DNA of 9,505 bases from CAYYNP01 sp964472545. Its GTDB lineage: Bacteria; Planctomycetota; Planctomycetia; Pirellulales; Thermoguttaceae. Below the pieces are notes generated by a model. It had not been told where the DNA came from and searched no databases. It worked only from the letters and a program-made list of their open reading frames with translations. The translations under genes were made by a program, and so were the position numbers. Of this stretch, positions 1-7,922 are shown in pieces (within the stretch, counting starts at the first letter, position 1; the number at the start of each line of letters is the position of its first letter). Where the stretch lies: the NCBI GenBank assembly GCA_964472545.1, contig CAYYNP010000359.1:1-9505 (forward strand), given 5' to 3'.

Positions 1-306
1 CCGATCAATCGCCGGGATAACTGGTGGATCGGCCGGCCGAGGATCAACCCGCGGAGGATCAACCGGAGGAGGATCAACCGGAGGAGGATCAACCGGAGGA
101 TCGACCGGCGGATCAACTGGAGGATCAACTGGAGGATCGACCGGCTTCGTTGGCTGGGTCACCTCCGGAGTCGTGGTAGCCGTGGTCGTTTGGGTGGTCG
201 GCGACTTTGTGGTCGTCTTCTTAGGCGGACCGCAGCCGACGACGGTCCACATGGCCGCCAGCGCCAACAGCAGCGCCAAGCGGTATACCGAAAACACTCG
301 GTTCAT
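1..306 (-). CDS. Lipoprotein with threonine-rich linker and VDPP repeats (partial, C-terminus outside window)
   Basis: An open frame starts at an ATG (304-306) and runs off the left edge with 102 codons visible. AAGGAG lies 8 bases upstream of the start. The N-terminus is a lipoprotein signal: Arg3 and Arg9, a hydrophobic stretch at about residues 10-23, and the lipobox VVGC with Cys25 as the lipidation site. After it come a Lys/Thr-rich linker (about residues 26-52) and a run of VDPP or VDPPP units from about residue 54, giving an extended, rigid stalk. No domain is recognised in the visible part; a domain may lie beyond the edge. It starts only 27 bp after the stop of the HEAT-repeat gene upstream, so the two are probably co-transcribed. 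The Pro/Asp repeats suggest a spacer holding a domain off the membrane. Function is unknown. Confidence 0.82.
   Translation of the reverse strand, partial: MNRVFSVYRLALLLALAAMWTVVGCGPPKKTTTKSPTTQTTTATTTPEVTQPTKPVDPPVDPPVDPPVDPPVDPPPVDPPPVDPPRVDPRPADPPVIPAIDR
41..144. repeat. In-frame tandem repeats encoding VDPP units
   Basis: Roughly 12- and 15-bp units built on GGAGGATCAACC or GGAGGATCGACC are repeated head to tail. Read on the minus strand they encode VDPP and VDPPP. All unit lengths are multiples of three, so copy-number change keeps the frame. Confidence 0.85.
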
Positions 307-333
307 GGTCTCGTCTCCTTGAAACTGGTGGTT

Positions 334-1701
334 CTAAAGCGCCCCGACGACCTTTTTGGCCCGATCCCGCACGTCTTGCGGAGCCGTGCTCTGCTGCACC
401 TTTTCCATCGCGCTGCGGATCGCGTCCTTGTCGCCCTCTTCGATTTTCTCCGCGATGAGCACGGCGGCCAGCGCGGCGTCGGCGGCAACGTCGTCATCGT
501 CTAACGCGGCGGCGGCCAGCGCCAGTGCCTCCGCATCGGCCGCACTGCCGAGTACGCCGAGCACCAGCCGCTTCTCTTGGGACCTTCTGGCCAAGGGCAT
601 CGTCTCGCTCAGCAAGGCAACGTCGGCCGGCGCCGCTTCTTCTTCGGAGCCCTCCTTCGCAGCCGCCATCCGAGCCAGGCCGCGGATCGCCAGCGTTTGA
701 TGGCGGGCGTTGTCCGATGTCTGGGCGATATCGAGCAGATGCGGCGCGGCCGCCTTTTCGTGCCAGATCGACAACATCCGCATCGCCTCGTCGGCGACCG
801 CTTCGTCGTCGTCGCCGAGCCGGGCCACGACCTCGGCCAGAGCATCGTCGCCGCTGCAGCGGGCCAGCGCGTGCAACAGGGCGATTTGCGACGCGGCGTC
901 GGCGTCGGCCATGCCGGCGATAATCGGCGCGGCGCAGCCCTCGCCACCGCGGCTGCAAAGCACCAGCAAGGCCAGCTTGGCGGCCGTGCGCTCGGTGTCG
1001 TCGCCGGCCGCCTTGAGAATCTTCACGATGTCCGCCGCGTGGCTTTCGTCGGCCAAGAACCGCAAGGCCTTGACCGCCGCCACGCGAACCGACGCGTCCT
1101 CATCTTCGGCGCTGGCAAGCACCGTCGGCAACGCATCGGTGGCGTTTCGTGCGGCCAACGCCGCCAACAACACCACCTGAACACCCGGCTCGGCCCCGTC
1201 CATGGCCCCGACCACGGCGTCGTTGACACCCTCGCCGCGCAGCCGGGCCAGGCTTTGGGCGGCGGCAGTCTGTTCGCTCTCGTCCCCGGTAGCCGCCTTG
1301 CCGGCCAGCAGCGCCACGTCGGTCGTGTTGCCCAAGGCGCCCAGCGCCTTGATCGCCGCCGTGCGGGCCTTCTCCTGCTCGTTCTTGACCATCTCCAACA
1401 CGGCCGGCCGGGCGGCCGCGTCGCCGCGATCGCTCAGCGCGTCGAGCAGATCGACCTGTCCGTCCAAGGGCAGCTTGGGCAACAGTGCGGCAAACGCCTT
1501 GGTGGCAGCCTCGCCGGGCATCCGCTCGCGGACCTCGTCGAGCCCGGCCGCCCGCATCTCGGGGTCCGGATCGCCCAGCAGCGTGGCGATGAACTCGATG
1601 TCGCTATCGTCCTGGGCGATGATCTGCGGCGGGCCGGCCAGCAAGGCCAATGCGAAACACGACAGGCAGAGCATTGCCTTGATTTGATGGGTTCCTTTCA
1701 A
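334..1701 (-). CDS. Exported HEAT-repeat protein, 455 aa
   Basis: This is a secreted alpha-solenoid protein, probably a protein-protein scaffold; no catalytic motif is seen. I chose a TTG start (1699-1701) because AGGAGG sits 7 bases upstream and the result is a clean signal peptide: basic residues at 2-8, a hydrophobic core at about 10-22, and likely cleavage after IIA at residue 29. The frame is open further upstream, but that part lacks a ribosome site and would bury the signal peptide. An internal ATG at 1674 is possible but has a worse-placed ribosome site. From about residue 36 to 417 there are around twelve HEAT-like helical repeats of roughly 30 residues, rich in Ala, Leu and Asp (for example AARPAVLEMV and ASVRVAAVKALRFLA). 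The tail VRDRAKKVVGAL resembles the last helix of similar planctomycete proteins. The lipoprotein gene follows 27 bp downstream. The partner protein is unknown. Confidence 0.88.
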   Translation of the reverse strand: MKGTHQIKAMLCLSCFALALLAGPPQIIAQDDSDIEFIATLLGDPDPEMRAAGLDEVRERMPGEAATKAFAALLPKLPLDGQVDLLDALSDRGDAAARPAVLEMVKNEQEKARTAAIKALGALGNTTDVALLAGKAATGDESEQTAAAQSLARLRGEGVNDAVVGAMDGAEPGVQVVLLAALAARNATDALPTVLASAEDEDASVRVAAVKALRFLADESHAADIVKILKAAGDDTERTAAKLALLVLCSRGGEGCAAPIIAGMADADAASQIALLHALARCSGDDALAEVVARLGDDDEAVADEAMRMLSIWHEKAAAPHLLDIAQTSDNARHQTLAIRGLARMAAAKEGSEEEAAPADVALLSETMPLARRSQEKRLVLGVLGSAADAEALALAAAALDDDDVAADAALAAVLIAEKIEEGDKDAIRSAMEKVQQSTAPQDVRDRAKKVVGAL

Positions 1702-1849
1702 GGGCCATCCTCCTATGTGGTGGGTCTGCGGGTTGACGGAAGCGGGGTGCCCCAAGCGGCCGGGGTGGGGGTGGGCGGAGCCGCGCGGCGGTCGGCCGAC
1801 ACCGGGCCGTACCACCAGCCTACCAAGCAGTTGCAGGGCTGCCAATCCC

Positions 1850-1883
1850 AAAACGGCCCTCGGCCGGGTGCCGGCCGAGGGCC
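1850..1883 (-). terminator. Rho-independent terminator of the 255-aa HEAT gene
   Basis: A perfect 13-bp GC-rich stem (GGCCCTCGGCCGG at 1855-1867 pairing with 1871-1883) has a three-base loop. On the minus strand it is followed by G and then TTTT (1853-1850). The T-run is short, but the stem is very strong and the position fits the end of the transcription unit containing the HEAT gene at 2088-2855. On the plus strand no T-run follows, so the orientation is clear. Confidence 0.65.
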
Positions 1884-1942
1884 TGAGTATCGGACGTCAA
1901 ACGGAGCGACCTAGTTCCCGAGTAAGGACTGCGAACCAGGAT

Positions 1943-2076
1943 GTAGGGTGCGTGCAACGCGCCGCTTGTCGTGCGCACGACGTAGCGACGCCGTACCGGA
2001 TATCGACTCGCGGACATCGTGGTACATTGCAGGCACCCGCAACCGCCGATGCCATGGTGCGTTTCACGCACCCTAC
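1943..2076. repeat. Nested-palindrome (REP/MITE-like) element A, 134 bp
   Basis: The 21-base ends (1943-1963 and 2056-2076) are inverted repeats matching at 19 of 21 positions. Each end is itself a hairpin: the right end, read on the minus strand, contains GGTGCGTGAAACGCACC, a 7-bp stem with loop GAA, and the left end has the same shape with one G-T wobble. The interior has a perfect 14-base palindrome, GTCGTGCGCACGAC (1968-1981). No coding capacity is seen. It sits 11 bp after the stop of the HEAT gene and before that gene's apparent terminator. Palindrome pairs of this type are typical of REP/BIME elements; copy number in this genome cannot be judged from one window. Confidence 0.72.
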
Positions 2077-2087
2077 CGCAAGCCCGT

Positions 2088-2855
2088 CTACGGCGTCTTC
2101 GCCCGCATCGCGGCAATCCGGCCTCGGGTGGCAGCCACCTGGACGTGCTTCGGCACGTCGGCCTTGCTCAAGGCGACGTAGATCGCCAGGGCGCCGGCCT
2201 TGTCGCCGCCGGCCAACAGCCGCTCGGCACAGCAGAGGCAGGCGTCCGGCGCGGTCGTCAGGCAGTCGGCCAGGGCCTTGGCGGCGTCGGCGTTGCCGAT
2301 GTTGCCCAGGGCCGCTGCCGCGGCAGCGGCGACCTGCTTGTCGGAGTCCTTCAGCAACCCGGTCAGGGCGGAAACGCCGGCCGCGTCGCGGCGCACGCCC
2401 AGCGAGTTGATCACACCGACTTTGGCCATGCCCTCGGTCTTACCCAAGGCGGCCCGCAACGCAGCCAGCGCCTCGTCGCAGGGCATCCGCTCCAGGGCGT
2501 AACGGCCCATGTGCGAGAGCTTCTTGTCGGTCAGCAGTTCTGCCACCGCCGGCACGGAAGCCGCCGTGCCGATCAGGCTGAGTTGCCGGCAGACGTAATC
2601 TTTGGCCGCGCCGGAAGCGTCGGTGGCCAGTACGGCCGCCAGCCGCTCCTCCAGCGCCTTTTGCGCCGCGTCGTCGTCGTGCGAGCCGACCACGGCGTCG
2701 TCGATCGCCTGCAACACGGCACGCTCTTGGCCCCAGTCGTACGTCTTCAGTGCCTCGAAGGCTTTGTCGACGGCTTCGTCGGCGGTGGCCGGAAGCGCCA
2801 CGCCAAGCAGCAAGGCCGCGATCAGACCGACGCAAAGGCTCGTTCTGTTAGACAT
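2088..2855 (-). CDS. Exported HEAT-repeat protein, 255 aa
   Basis: A Sec signal peptide covers residues 1-25 (hydrophobic core at about 8-20, cleavage after PATA). The mature part contains HEAT-type helical repeats from about residue 82 to 250. It includes a block I recognise from many planctomycete HEAT proteins: CRQLSLIGTAASVPAVAELL at about 89-108, SHMGRYALERMP at 114-125, GVINSLGVRRDAAGVSAL at 147-164, then an Ala-rich repeat ending LGNIG. AAGGAG stands 6 bases before the ATG. It lies 81 bp after the stop of oxidoreductase paralog 1 with no terminator between, so the two probably share a transcript and both act outside the cytoplasm. No catalytic residues are seen; a scaffold role is inference. 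From memory, related proteins often have further repeats, so this one may be short at its C-terminus, where element A lies 11 bp after the stop. Confidence 0.9.
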   Translation of the reverse strand: MSNRTSLCVGLIAALLLGVALPATADEAVDKAFEALKTYDWGQERAVLQAIDDAVVGSHDDDAAQKALEERLAAVLATDASGAAKDYVCRQLSLIGTAASVPAVAELLTDKKLSHMGRYALERMPCDEALAALRAALGKTEGMAKVGVINSLGVRRDAAGVSALTGLLKDSDKQVAAAAAAALGNIGNADAAKALADCLTTAPDACLCCAERLLAGGDKAGALAIYVALSKADVPKHVQVAATRGRIAAMRAKTP

Positions 2856-2936
2856 CTCGTTCTCCTTTTCTCACGGTAGTACGGTAGTGTGGATCTTGAA
2901 AAATCGTGTTTCGAAAGTCAAACATAGCCGCCAGGT

Positions 2937-4166
2937 TCACAGCCGCCAAGGCGCACGCATCGGCCGCCAGGTCATCCGGTTGGCCTCCTCGTCGCCGGGG
3001 AACTCTTCTTTGACCGGGTCCCACCGCAGCGGCCGCTTCAGTTCGTAAGCAATGTTGCCCAGGTGGCAAACGGTGGCCACGCGATGGGCAGTTTCCACGT
3101 CGCGGAACGGCCTCTCGCGGGTCTTTACGCAGTAGAGGAAATCGCCCGGCAGGCCGCCGGTGCCTTGGTAGTCGCGGTTGAGCGCTTCCTCCGACGGCTT
3201 CCAGGTCAAGCCCGGCACGTTGCCTTCGGCCGCTTCGTAGCGGATGTTACCGCCGCCGCCGTGGTACATCAACACGCCGCACTCGAAACGGTAGGTGAGC
3301 AGTTCGTGCTCGTCGTCGGGCGGGGTGATCTCGACCGGGCCGGTGTGGTCGAGACCCAGGGCGAACATGGCCCCGCCGAATTTGTGGCCGCCCCAGTCGG
3401 TCATCATGCCGCCGGAGTAGTCGTACCAACTGCGGAACCCCTTGCCGCTGAGCCCGTACGCCCGGCCGCAGCGGAAGGAATTATACGGAGCCCAGGGGGC
3501 CGGGCCGAGCCAGAGGTCCCAATCGATATCATCCGGCACCGGTTCGCCGGGCAGGTTGCACTGCATCGGCGGTCCGCCCACGTTGACGTAGCACTTGTGG
3601 ATCTGGCCCAGTTCGCCTTTTTGCACTTGCCGGGCGCCTCCGCCGTAGTCGCCCAGTACGCGCTGGCTGCCGCTGGAAAAGACGCGGCCGTAACGCCGAG
3701 CCGCCTCGACCATGGCCCGGCCTTCTTTGATCGTCAGCGAAAGCGGCTTCTCGCAGAAGACGTCTTTGCCGCTGCGGCAGGCCGCGATGCTGGTCAGGGC
3801 GTGCCAGTGGTCGGGTGTGCCGTTGACGATCGCGTCGATGTCGCCGCGTGCGATCAGGTCGCGGAAGTCGTTGTAGGCGGCACAGTCCTGGTTGCCGTAG
3901 CGGGCGTCGACCCTCGCCTTGATGCCCTCACGCTGGCCCTTGCGGACGTCGCAAACGGCCAGAACTTGGACTTCCTCGTGTCCCATGAAGGCACCCAGAT
4001 CGCCGCTGCCACGTCCGCCCATGCCGATGCCGCCGATGGTAATCCGCTCGCTGGCCGCCGGCCGCCCCTCGCCGCCGAGCGCATTGGAGGTGATCACGTA
4101 CGGCGCCGCAATAGCCACGCCCGCGCCTTGCAGGAAGGCGCGTCGGGTCAGCGGTACGTTGGTCAT
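2937..4166 (-). CDS. Tat-exported Gfo/Idh/MocA oxidoreductase, paralog 1 (409 aa)
   Basis: This belongs to the NAD(P)-dependent Gfo/Idh/MocA family, which oxidises or reduces hydroxyls of sugars, inositols and similar compounds. The Tat signal is TRRAFLQ (Arg8-Arg9) followed by a hydrophobic stretch to about residue 30. The Rossmann dinucleotide motif is GIGMGGRG at 46-53, the catalytic EKP is at 139-141, and DWDLWLGPAPW is at 215-225. The active-site region TDWGGHKFGG keeps Asp257 and His261, but Gly264 replaces the aspartate that usually follows the histidine. The GTEGW-like loop of paralog 2 is absent. The N-terminal half is close to paralog 3 (RYGNQDCA.Y), while the last 30 residues (WDPVKEEFPGDEEANR to RAPWRL) are close to paralog 4. 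CGGAG stands 9 bases before the ATG. The 255-aa HEAT gene follows 81 bp downstream. The substrate is unknown. Confidence 0.94.
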   Translation of the reverse strand: MTNVPLTRRAFLQGAGVAIAAPYVITSNALGGEGRPAASERITIGGIGMGGRGSGDLGAFMGHEEVQVLAVCDVRKGQREGIKARVDARYGNQDCAAYNDFRDLIARGDIDAIVNGTPDHWHALTSIAACRSGKDVFCEKPLSLTIKEGRAMVEAARRYGRVFSSGSQRVLGDYGGGARQVQKGELGQIHKCYVNVGGPPMQCNLPGEPVPDDIDWDLWLGPAPWAPYNSFRCGRAYGLSGKGFRSWYDYSGGMMTDWGGHKFGGAMFALGLDHTGPVEITPPDDEHELLTYRFECGVLMYHGGGGNIRYEAAEGNVPGLTWKPSEEALNRDYQGTGGLPGDFLYCVKTRERPFRDVETAHRVATVCHLGNIAYELKRPLRWDPVKEEFPGDEEANRMTWRPMRAPWRL

Positions 4167-4216
4167 TGTTGGGGTCTCCGGTTGTAAGGTGCTATTGGTG
4201 GTGAAGGGGTCATCTC

Positions 4217-4229
4217 GACAGGATTGCAG
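4217..4229 (+). repeat. CRGGATTRA-family repeat, single short copy
   Basis: GACAGGATTGCAG, one full unit and the start of a second. It is the copy nearest to paralog 1, about 50 bp before that gene's start codon. Confidence 0.6.
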
Positions 4230-4239
4230 CGTGATTTCT

Positions 4240-4265
4240 TGACGGGATTACAGGATTAACGGGAC
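4240..4265 (+). repeat. CRGGATTRA-family repeat, three units
   Basis: Three tandem units of about 9 bases: TGACGGGATTA, then CAGGATTAA, then CGGGAC. The same TGACGGGATTACAGG block occurs inverted at the stop codon of paralog 2. Confidence 0.75.
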
Positions 4266-4281
4266 GTATTCTTCTTCTCTC

Positions 4282-4307
4282 GACAGGATTGCAGGATGGA
4301 CGGGATG
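4282..4307 (+). repeat. CRGGATTRA-family repeat, three units (left inverted arm)
   Basis: GACAGGATTGCAGGATGGAC followed by GGGATG. It matches the reverse complement of 4466-4490 at 22 of 25 positions, forming an inverted pair around 4307-4465. Confidence 0.75.
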
Positions 4308-4464
4308 AAGTCACTTTGGTCATGCACGAGGTGTCTTTGTGTGGTTTCTCTTGTTTCATACTCGGCTATCGTTCCGCGCCTGGCAAGTTTGAGGGAATTC
4401 TCCATTCCTTGGCAGCCGCCTGAAACCTCTCACGTCCTCATTCTCCCGTCCACGGACAGCAACA

Positions 4465-4490
4465 AATCCAGTCAATCCTGTAATCCTGTC
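4465..4490 (-). repeat. CRGGATTRA-family repeat, three units (right inverted arm)
   Basis: Read on the minus strand it is GACAGGATTACAGGATTGAC followed by TGGATT. Degenerate units appear to continue to about 4508 (CGGATCAATACGG on the minus strand). Confidence 0.75.
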
Positions 4491-4534
4491 CGTATTGATC
4501 CGTTGATCTCGTCCAGCCCGACCCGTTTCAAGCC

Positions 4535-4560
4535 GGGATAGCAGGGTGAACGGGACTGAC
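4535..4560 (+). repeat. Degenerate CRGGATTRA-family repeat touching the GxxExxY stop codon
   Basis: GGGATAGCAGGGTGAACGGG followed by ACTGAC aligns with the three-unit copies with several mismatches. Its last base is the first base of the plus-strand CTA that forms the TAG stop of the GxxExxY gene. Confidence 0.55.
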
Positions 4561-4955
4561 TATTCAGGGTGGTCGGCGTGTGTTCTCTCCAAGTTCCTCA
4601 CCTTGCGTTTGACTTCTACCTTGTGCTCACCGAAGTTGATCAACAGCCCCACGTCGATCCCCGTCGCCACGAGGTAATTGACGAGTTGGACTTCGTGTAT
4701 CTTCGCAAGGTTGCGAACGGATTTCAACTCCACGATCACGGCGTCGTCGACGACGATATCGGCGACGAAATCGCCCACGGCCTCATTTTCGTAACAAACC
4801 GCGATCGGCTTCTGGGCTTCGGCCTTCAAGTCGGCCTTGCGAAGCTCGATCAACATGCACTTCTCGTATACGGATTCGAGAAACCCGAATCCCATCGTGT
4901 TGTAGACCCGATAGGCACATCCGATGATCTTCTCGGTGATCTCTTGATTCTTCAC
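4560..4955 (-). CDS. GxxExxY protein, PD-(D/E)XK nuclease-like, 131 aa
   Basis: This is a small protein of the GxxExxY family, a branch of the PD-(D/E)XK nuclease superfamily whose biological role is not established. The naming motif is GFLESVY at residues 24-30 (Gly24, Glu27, Tyr30). The nuclease-like core follows: Asp66 in FVADIVVDD, then Glu76-Leu-Lys78 in IVELKS, then Gln90 in HEVQLVNYL, all in the expected order, so the active site looks intact. The length is normal for the family. There is no signal peptide, so it should be cytoplasmic, unlike all its neighbours. Translation probably starts at GTG (4953-4955), with GAGG 5 bases upstream; the frame stays open upstream, so the start is less certain than the rest. 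The gene is less GC-rich than its neighbours and is enclosed by repeat clusters, which suggests acquisition by transfer. DNA or RNA cleavage has not been shown by anything here. Confidence 0.92.
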   Translation of the reverse strand: MKNQEITEKIIGCAYRVYNTMGFGFLESVYEKCMLIELRKADLKAEAQKPIAVCYENEAVGDFVADIVVDDAVIVELKSVRNLAKIHEVQLVNYLVATGIDVGLLINFGEHKVEVKRKVRNLERTHADHPE

Positions 4956-5013
4956 TCGGACCTCGTCAGGGTCGATGGCTGGGAGGTCATTGACGCGATA
5001 AACAGGAGTTGTC

Positions 5014-5039
5014 TGACAGGATTACGGGATTGACAGGAC
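5014..5039 (+). repeat. CRGGATTRA-family repeat upstream of the GxxExxY gene
   Basis: TGACAGGATTACGGGATTGA followed by CAGGAC, three units, 59 bp before the nuclease-like gene's start codon. A shorter AACAGGAG at 5001-5008 may be a decayed unit. Confidence 0.75.
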
Positions 5040-5060
5040 CAAGGGGCTTAACTGACAACA

Positions 5061-5079
5061 TAACAGGACAAACAGGATG
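5061..5079 (+). repeat. CRGGATTRA-family repeat, two degenerate units
   Basis: TAACAGGACAAACAGGATG, two units in plus orientation with A-rich spacers. Confidence 0.6.
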
Positions 5080-5198
5080 AGTAAGGGGAATGCCCCGAAC
5101 TTGACTCCGAATCCGAATCTCGTTGTCGCCAGGAACACAACCCATTTCAAGTCACTTCTTTCCCGCCATCTTCCAAACAGCAGTCTTCTCTATCGTGT

Positions 5199-5222
5199 CA
5201 TCCCGTAAATCCTGTAATCCCG

Positions 5223-5225
<3 letters not shown>
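5199..5225 (-). repeat. CRGGATTRA-family repeat forming the end of paralog 2
   Basis: Read on the minus strand it is TTGACGGGATTACAGG followed by ATTTACGGGATG. The TGA inside its first unit (5225-5223) is the stop codon of oxidoreductase paralog 2, so the repeat edge coincides exactly with the gene end. Confidence 0.75.
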
Positions 5226-6491
<1,266 letters not shown>

Positions 6492-6550
6492 TGTGAGGTT
6501 CTCCTATTGCTTTGTTGGGGTTAAGCACATCACTCGATTGTTCCGTTGTA

Positions 6551-7810
6551 CTACAGTGCCCACGGCTCGCGCATCGTGCGGGCCAGCTTGCGGTCGGCCA
6601 TCGGATCGCCGATGAACCGTTCGGCCTGCGGGTCGTACTTCAACGTGCGGCCAAGTTCCTGGCAGATGTTGGCCACCTGGCAGGTGGCGTTGGCCCGGTG
6701 GGCCCCTTCGGCCGGAGCGATCGGCCGTCGGCGGCTCTTCACGCAGTCGATGAAGTTCCGCACGTGGTTCGACTGCGGATAGCCCTTGCCGAACTTACGG
6801 TCGGCCAACAGCGACTTCGGCTCGGCCTCCATGTTGCCGTCGTCGTCGACGTAGATCATCCCGTTGGTGCCCATGAACCGCACGTGCAGCGGCCACTTGC
6901 CTTCCTCGAAGACCAGCTTCGCCCCGTTGGCGTAATGGGCCACCACGGTGCCCTCGGCCAACTCGAACTCGACCGGGTTGGTGTCGTCGGCGCTGTTGGC
7001 CCATTGACAGAGATCGACCGTGTGGCTGCCCCATTCGGTGATCATGCCGCCGGAGAAGTCGAGGTTCGCCATCCAGAACGGCCGGGTAAGATACGTTTTG
7101 TTGTATGGCCGCCAGGCCGCCGGACCCAGCCACATGTCCCAGTCGAGTTCTTCCTTCGGCGGTTCCGGTTCGGCGGGCAACGTGGCGTAGGGATGATACT
7201 TGAACCACTCCGGCGGGGCCTTTTCGGCATAGAGCGTCTTGATCTCGCCCAGCTTGCCGCTTTGGGCCAGTTCGACGGCGTAGGCAAACCGCGGCACACT
7301 GCGGCGCTGTGTGCCGCACTGGAACACCACCCCGTAACGCTCCATCGCGTCGCACAACGCCCGGCCTTCGGTCACGGCCACCGACATCGGCTTCTCGCAA
7401 TACATGTCCTTGCCGGCCTTGGCCGCCAGGATCGCCGCGGTGGTGTGCCAGTTGTCGCCGGTGGCGATCAACACGGCGTCGATGTCGTCCCGGGCCAACA
7501 GGTCGCGCAGGTCGCGATAGGTCGCACAGTCCTGGTTGCCGTATCGCCGGTCGATGGTCCCCTTGCCCCCTTTGCGCTTGTCGGCCTTCACGTCGCAAAC
7601 GGCGATCATCTGCACGTCGGGCAGCGCCATCAACGAGCCCATATCGCTGTTGCCGCGTCCGCCCAATCCGATGGTTCCCATGGTGATCCGCTCGCTGGCC
7701 GCGGGCCGTCCTTCGGCGCCCAAGGCGGCGGAAGTGATTACGTACGGGGCAGCCAACGCGGCCCCGGCGCCACGCAGGAAACCGCGGCGGGAAAGACGTC
7801 TATGGGTCAT
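6551..7810 (-). CDS. Tat-exported Gfo/Idh/MocA oxidoreductase, paralog 3 (419 aa)
   Basis: I chose the ATG at 7808-7810, 15 codons inside the longest frame: it has GGAG 8 bases upstream and puts the Tat motif SRRGFLR (Arg8-Arg9) at the normal place. The Rossmann segment is TIGLGGRG at 46-53, EKP is at 139-141, and DWDMWLGPAAW is at 223-233. The active-site region is TEWGSHTVDLCQW, with Glu259 where the first Asp of D-x3-H is usual, then His263 and Asp266. A GTNGMIYVDDDG loop at about 314-325 takes the place of the more common GTEGW. RYGNQDCATY at about 89-98 is nearly shared with paralog 1. The C-terminus is REPWAL. It is probably the first gene of a two-gene unit with paralog 2; a TATGAT sequence at 7864-7869 (minus strand) is a possible -10 box, but no good -35 is seen. 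The substrate is unknown. Confidence 0.95.
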   Translation of the reverse strand: MTHRRLSRRGFLRGAGAALAAPYVITSAALGAEGRPAASERITMGTIGLGGRGNSDMGSLMALPDVQMIAVCDVKADKRKGGKGTIDRRYGNQDCATYRDLRDLLARDDIDAVLIATGDNWHTTAAILAAKAGKDMYCEKPMSVAVTEGRALCDAMERYGVVFQCGTQRRSVPRFAYAVELAQSGKLGEIKTLYAEKAPPEWFKYHPYATLPAEPEPPKEELDWDMWLGPAAWRPYNKTYLTRPFWMANLDFSGGMITEWGSHTVDLCQWANSADDTNPVEFELAEGTVVAHYANGAKLVFEEGKWPLHVRFMGTNGMIYVDDDGNMEAEPKSLLADRKFGKGYPQSNHVRNFIDCVKSRRRPIAPAEGAHRANATCQVANICQELGRTLKYDPQAERFIGDPMADRKLARTMREPWAL

Positions 7811-7922
7811 CGGGTTGTCTCCATTGGTTCGTGTTATCTTGCGTGGGGAGATCACGCAATTCTATCATATCGGCTCGAGCGACGCACATTCGGGTCGAGT
7901 GTTGTGTCCAGATCAAGAATGG

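Larger units (their letters stand above)
1702..2087. other. Intergenic region with terminator and palindromic element
   Basis: This 386-bp gap between two HEAT-repeat genes holds the nested-palindrome element at 1943-2076 and the terminator hairpin at 1850-1883. The part between the terminator and the start of the downstream HEAT gene (1702-1849) is very GC-rich; apart from the AGGAGG ribosome site at about 1709-1714 I see no convincing promoter. The segment 1884-1942 shows nothing recognisable. No small gene is supported. Confidence 0.7.
4167..4559. other. Repeat-rich intergenic region downstream of the GxxExxY gene
   Basis: This 393-bp stretch has lower GC than the flanking oxidoreductase genes. 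It holds five clusters of the CRGGATTRA-type repeat (listed separately) and, at 4308-4464, a segment without repeats that I cannot assign. Read on the minus strand, about 4320-4355 is an A/C-rich stretch (CCACACAAAGACACC). I see no convincing promoter for paralog 1, though one must exist here unless the upstream transcript reads through. Confidence 0.6.

Noticed and set aside
41..144. CRISPR or other non-coding tandem array
   Set aside because: The units keep the reading frame and encode VDPP repeats within a lipoprotein.
577..1914. Long plus-strand open frame opposite the 455-aa HEAT gene
   Set aside because: It is antisense to a gene with a clear signal peptide and repeats, has low-complexity Arg/Gly/Gln composition, and runs across the terminator hairpin.
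3063..4187. Long plus-strand open frame opposite paralog 1
   Set aside because: It mirrors a recognisable oxidoreductase; long antisense frames are expected at this GC. The same applies to 5349-6455, 6512-7957 and 8437-9390.
4296..4541. Small plus-strand open frame of 81 codons
   Set aside because: It begins inside a repeat cluster, runs through two others, has no convincing ribosome site and resembles no family.
4569..5033. Plus-strand open frame opposite the GxxExxY gene
   Set aside because: It is the antisense shadow of a gene with full family motifs and ends within the repeats.
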